Assembly (NCBI RefSeq): GCF_020873875.1
Contig: NZ_JAHWGU010000027.1
Coordinates: 1-64,000 of the forward strand
Reading direction: 5' to 3'
From: Actinoplanes sp. DH11
GTDB taxonomy: Bacteria; Actinomycetota; Actinomycetes; Mycobacteriales; Micromonosporaceae
DNA length: 64,000 nt
The notes under the pieces are model-generated. The model saw only the letters and a list, made by a program, of their open reading frames with translations, did no database searches and had not been told where the DNA came from. Positions 61,072 through 64,000 of the stretch are shown in pieces (position 1 is the first letter of the stretch; each line of letters opens with the position of its first letter). A program made the position numbers and the translations under genes.

Positions 61072-61104
61072 TTGACGTGTCAATCAGTATGCTGGACGTG
61101 TCAA
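61072..61104. promoter_or_regulatory. paired operator-like repeats upstream of the LLM operon
   Basis: TTGACGTGTCAA (61072-61083) and TGGACGTGTCAA (61093-61104) are spaced exactly 21 bp, two helical turns, about 20-50 bp before the minus-strand ATG. They suit a dimeric repressor (HxlR or MarR type); no such gene is in the window. Confidence 0.55.
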
Positions 61105-61216
61105 CTATCGCGGGTGCGGGTTTATGCCCGGGTCGATGGTGGGCTGCTGGGCTGCCGGCTTGGCGGGCTGCCGGCTTGGCGGGCTGCCCGGCACCGGGCC
61201 GCCGGGGCACTGGGCC

Positions 61217-61293
61217 GTCGGGTTGACGGGCTGACGGGCTGACGGGCTGACGGGCTGACGGGCTGACGGGCTGACGGGCTGACGGGCTGACGG
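61217..61293. repeat. 8-bp microsatellite (GACGGGCT)n
   Basis: About nine head-to-tail copies of GACGGGCT, preceded by related CTGCCGGCTTGGCGGG repeats (61140-61195). No gene in 61105-61417. Confidence 0.92.
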
Positions 61294-61417
61294 TCGATCG
61301 TGTGCCTGTGAGCGCATGCCGTTCGGGCATCCTAGGAGGCTAGGTTGAAGGGTCTGGGCCGGGATGCCTTGCATGGTGTTGTCGAGCAGTGCGTGCGAGC
61401 GCTTCGAGCTGCGAAGC

Positions 61418-61498
61418 GATGTTGATCTGCTAGCGCTACGAAATCGCGGTGATCATGGGCTTTCAACAGCGATTTCGTAGCGCTAGCAGATCAACATC
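61418..61498 (+). repeat. 81-bp palindromic stem-loop element, copy 4 (perfect)
   Basis: The arms 61418-61447 and 61469-61498 are perfectly complementary over all 30 bp; loop core GGTGATCATGGG. This is the reference copy. Confidence 0.95.
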
Positions 61499-61628
61499 TC
61501 GACACGGATCGCGTTTTCGGCGCGGCAGCGCCAGAGGGGACGATGCGACCAGGGTCGGGAAGACGGCCCGGTTGATGTGCGAGGTACATCGGCTGGTCGG
61601 CGGTCCCGGGGTGCGGCGGCCAGACTGG

Positions 61629-61822
61629 GTGCGACGGGCCAGCAGGGTGCGACGGGCCAGCAGGGTGCGACGGGCCAGCAGGGTGCGACGGGCCAGCAGG
61701 GTGCGACGGGCCAGCAGGGTGCGACGGCCAGCAGGCGCGGCGGCCAGCCAGGTACGGCGGCCAGCCAGGTACGGCGGCCAGCCAGGTGCGGCGGCCAGCC
61801 AGGTGCGGCGGCCAGCCGGGTA
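61629..61822. repeat. adjoining 18-bp and 17-bp minisatellites
   Basis: GTGCGACGGGCCAGCAGG repeats nearly six times (61629-61733), then CCAGCCAGGTACGGCGG repeats about five times to 61822. The shift in unit suggests one array arose from the other. No gene between 61499 and 61897. Confidence 0.92.
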
Positions 61823-61897
61823 GGGGCGCGCGCCGATGCCGGAGGGCGGGTGCACCCATTCCGGCATCGGCGCGTCAAAAGATGCGGGACGGACGGG

Positions 61898-62455
61898 TCA
61901 GACCCGGCACTGCCAGGAGTTCGCGTCGTAGAAGTCGGCGAAACGGTCGAGGCGGGCGTAACCGTGGGTGAGGGTGGCGCAGGCGGCCGGCACGTCGATG
62001 TCGTAGTACGTGGGGCCGGCCCGGCTGTACCGCACGCAGTGCCAGTCGTAGACGGTCGCCCCCAGCAGGGCGACGGCGCTGTAGCCCTGGCCGGTGCAGT
62101 ACGCCTCGAAGTCGGGTGTCACCACGTCGCGCTGGACGGCCCAGCAGGTGACCGAGGTGGCGTCGTAGAAGTCGTCGATCCGGTCGACGGCGTACTCGTT
62201 GCCGTAGGCCCACTGGCACGCCTCGTCGAACGCCAGATCACTCTGTCGGCCGTCGCCGGCGACGCAGTGCCAGTCGTAGGCGGTGGCGCCGGTCAGGGCG
62301 GCGTCGGCTTGGCCCAGGGAGCGGCAGTACGCGCCCAGGTCGAGCCCGCCGAGCTGCGTGGGCGGGGGTGGTGAGGCGGCGGCCGGGCCGACCGCGGCGA
62401 GCACACCGGCCACACCGACGAGCAGGGCCAGCAGGAACTTGCTGACGGAACGCAT
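61898..62455 (-). CDS. secreted protein with two tandem Cys/Trp domains, unknown function
   Basis: 185 residues from MRSVSKFLLALLVGVAG, with AGGAG four bases upstream. Signal peptide ends near residue 28 (PAAAS). Two ~70-residue repeats follow, each opening LDLGAYCRS/PDFEAYCTG, then GATAYDWHCV/GATVYDWHCV, and closing IDDFYDATSVTCW/FADFYDANSWQC. The YDWHC motif and four regularly spaced Cys per repeat suggest a disulfide-stabilised extracellular module. I recognise no named family. Confidence 0.75.
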   Translation of the reverse strand: MRSVSKFLLALLVGVAGVLAAVGPAAASPPPPTQLGGLDLGAYCRSLGQADAALTGATAYDWHCVAGDGRQSDLAFDEACQWAYGNEYAVDRIDDFYDATSVTCWAVQRDVVTPDFEAYCTGQGYSAVALLGATVYDWHCVRYSRAGPTYYDIDVPAACATLTHGYARLDRFADFYDANSWQCRV

Positions 62456-62581
62456 AGCACTCCTGGAATCTCCTCGGATCCGGTTATATCCGTCGATCAC
62501 GGCCCGGATCCTCCCCAGTGGAGGGAGGCACGCTCAGCCTAGGAGAGATCGACCGGATTGCAAGTCCTTGCAAGCAATGAA

Positions 62582-63328
62582 TCAACTTGCAGTACGCTGA
62601 CCGGCGGGCGAACCGTTGATCTCGTGGTGCAGGCGTTCCATCCGCTCGTCGAGCCGCGCCGCGTCCTCGGCCGCCGCGGTGAGCTCGTCACGCAGCCGGG
62701 ACGGCACCTGCGGGCTGTGCTTGTAGTAGATCTTGTGTTCCAGGCTGGCCCAGAAGTCCATGGCCACGGTCCGCAACTGCACCTCCACCGGGACCGGGAC
62801 CACGCGGTCCGACATGAAGACCGGGATCTCGACGAGCAGGTGCAGGCTGCGGTACCCGTTCGGCTTCGGCGCCGCGATGTAGTCCTTGGTCAGCACCAGC
62901 TCCACGTCGGGCTGCCGGGTGAGCATCTCGGCGACCGTGTAGACATCCGAGACGAACCCGCACACCACCCGGATGCCGGCGATGTCACGGATCCGAAGCC
63001 GCAGATCGGAGTAGGTGAGCGGGCAGCCGATCCGGCGGGCCTTCGCGGAGATGCTGGCCGGCGTCTTGAGCCGGGGCCGGATGTGCTCGATCGGGTTGCC
63101 GGTCCCCCGGTGCGCCAACTCCTCGGCGAGGATCTCCAGCTTCGTGTTGATCTCGGCGAGGCCGAATTTGTAGACCATCAGGAAGCGATTCAGATCGGTC
63201 ACGTGCTCGTGAAGCACCTCAGGGGGCGGGCCCTCGCCACGCCGTACTATCTGACCGTCCTCGCCCACTCCGGAGAATTTATCGCTTTCCGGACTTTCCC
63301 GGCGCAGGTTCGCCGTGCTCCATGCCAC
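62582..63328 (-). CDS. small alarmone synthetase, (p)ppGpp synthetase domain only (RelQ-like)
   Basis: 248 residues from a GTG giving MAWSTANLRRESPESDKF. The synthetase core is complete: LTYSDLRLRIRDIAGIRVVC, TKDYIAAPKPNGYRSLHLLVEIPVF and PVEVQLRTVAMDFWASLEHKIYYK. It has neither HD hydrolase nor TGS/ACT regions and ends with a charged helix. It makes ppGpp-type alarmones from GDP/GTP. The start is the least certain part. Confidence 0.86.
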   Translation of the reverse strand: MAWSTANLRRESPESDKFSGVGEDGQIVRRGEGPPPEVLHEHVTDLNRFLMVYKFGLAEINTKLEILAEELAHRGTGNPIEHIRPRLKTPASISAKARRIGCPLTYSDLRLRIRDIAGIRVVCGFVSDVYTVAEMLTRQPDVELVLTKDYIAAPKPNGYRSLHLLVEIPVFMSDRVVPVPVEVQLRTVAMDFWASLEHKIYYKHSPQVPSRLRDELTAAAEDAARLDERMERLHHEINGSPAGQRTAS

Positions 63329-63510
63329 CGGCCCAACGTAGCGTGGCCGGGCGACGCGACAAGGCCCCGCACGGGCGACGCCGGGGGCTGTCGCCCCTGC
63401 CGGCCGGGCACGACCCCGCCCACCATGGCGTGGACCGCTCCGGCAACGCGGCGGGCTACCCGAGAGACAGCCCGCCGCGGCCCGAGCCGGATCGATCGGC
63501 TGAGCCTCCC

Positions 63511-63600
63511 CGCCCACCCCGGCCACCGGCACGGTGCCGCCGCCCACCCCGGCCACCGGCACGGTGCCGCCGCCCACCCCGGCCACCGGCACCGTGCCCC
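63511..63600. repeat. 30-bp tandem repeat, three copies
   Basis: CGCCCACCCCGGCCACCGGC plus ACGGTGCCGC occurs three times with exact 30-bp period. The surrounding 63329-63657 has no gene. Confidence 0.93.
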
Positions 63601-63657
63601 CGCGCACGCTTGCCGACGGCTACCCGCTGCCGCCGCGCCGGGCCGGTGGCCGGGCGG

Positions 63658-64000
63658 TCACCGGGTGGAGCCGAGGGCGTCGAAGAACTTGAGCCAGAGT
63701 TCGCTGCGGGTGGGGAACGCCGGGACCGCGTGCCGCAGGCGCCGGACCGGGATCTCGCCGACGACCGCGATCGTGGCGGCCTGCAGGAAGTCGGCGATGT
63801 CGGTGCCGGTGATCGTCACGCCGACGAGCACGTCACGGTCCTCGTCGACGAGGAACCGCGCGAAACCGCCGCTCCCACCGGCGAACGCCCCACCGGCGTT
63901 GCCGTCGGTCGGCACGTCGATCGCGCGGACCCGCAGGCCGGCCGCCGCCGCGCTCGCCGTCCGGTGCCCCACGGATGCCACCTGCGGCTCCGTGAAGATC
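63658..64000 (-). CDS. C-terminal part of a FAD/NAD-dependent disulfide oxidoreductase (partial, window edge)
   Basis: About 114 residues visible; the 5' end lies beyond 64000. IFTEPQVASVGHRTA at the edge is the opening of the dimerisation domain of dihydrolipoamide dehydrogenase/mercuric reductase-like enzymes, followed by GGFARFLVDEDRDVLVGVTITGTDIADFLQAATIAVVGEI and a LRHAVPAFPTRSELWLKFFDAL tail, where such enzymes carry the His-x4-Glu-type active-site helix (HAVPAFPTRSE). The exact enzyme cannot be decided from this part. Confidence 0.8.
   Translation of the reverse strand, partial: IFTEPQVASVGHRTASAAAAGLRVRAIDVPTDGNAGGAFAGGSGGFARFLVDEDRDVLVGVTITGTDIADFLQAATIAVVGEIPVRRLRHAVPAFPTRSELWLKFFDALGSTR

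Noticed and set aside
1..64000. Prophage, integrase, insertion sequence or integrative element
   Set aside because: No transposase, integrase, phage structural gene or tRNA-associated direct repeat is recognisable. The stem-loop elements have no encoded protein.

Overview
High-GC actinobacterial chromosome segment. The GC-rich wobble positions, GTG starts, ATGA/TGATG translational coupling and gene content (FxSxx-COOH peptide system, FprA, Ngc transporter, F420-type reductase and luciferase-like enzymes, secreted plant-polymer hydrolases) fit the Micromonosporaceae, most likely an Actinoplanes-like soil organism. That placement is inference from content. I see no rRNA, tRNA, transposase, phage gene or CRISPR array.

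Layout. 0.8-3.3 kb: secreted pectate lyase behind a promoter/LacI-type operator, then a secreted L-type lectin. 3.4-10 kb: permease and MMPL exporter, a DUF1697 protein, and a three-gene TetR-controlled operon (SRPBCC membrane protein, methyltransferase-DCC fusion, TetR) with two TTGAGCG-N2-CGCTCAA operators. 10.1-18.6 kb: anchored PQQ-like propeller, thioesterase/TetR pair, EVE-domain protein, ferredoxin reductase FprA, HD hydrolase, LysR regulator and EamA exporter.

18.76-28.0 kb is the most interesting locus: a complete FxSxx-COOH (fxs) peptide-modification operon. It has a 57-residue precursor ending FQSAH (too short for ordinary ORF calling), a radical SAM/SPASM enzyme fused to an HExxH domain, an AAC(3)-like acetyltransferase, TIR-like FxsC, a 1306-residue ParA-like/NB-ARC/TPR protein (FxsT), and a membrane coiled-coil protein. 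The biological role of such systems is unknown, and the STAND/TIR content resembles immune or signalling machinery.

28-36 kb: hydrolase, BadF-type sugar kinase, and a divergent RpiR-SIS-NgcEFG-GH16/CBM operon that looks like an N-acetylglucosamine/chitooligosaccharide uptake unit. 36-48 kb: unknown envelope proteins, TetR/RibD-like pair, GH65 phosphorylase, a frameshifted beta-lactamase-fold gene, an orphan Flp pilin, STAS protein, secreted M14 carboxypeptidase and AzlCD. 48-64 kb: WD40 protein with a degraded P-loop, a frameshifted small gene, secreted alpha-amylase, anchored propeller protein, Asp23-family protein, Ser/Thr kinase, MFS transporter, F420-type reductase plus luciferase-like oxidoreductase, secreted Cys/Trp repeat protein, small alarmone synthetase, and the C-terminus of a disulfide oxidoreductase cut by the window edge.

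The second striking layer is in the gaps. Four copies of an exactly 81-bp stem-loop (30-bp arms, conserved 21-nt loop) sit at 97, 37736, 48082 and 61418. Their arms co-vary and one copy is inverted. Two arrays of about six imperfect ~53-bp palindromes (11.9-12.3 kb and 53.5-53.9 kb) share the same outer arms. Many other minisatellites (8, 9, 17, 18, 30, 37, 43 and 51 bp) fill gaps and sometimes run into gene ends. Coordinates given for starts reflect my choice from ribosome-binding sites and overlaps, so many differ from the longest open frame.
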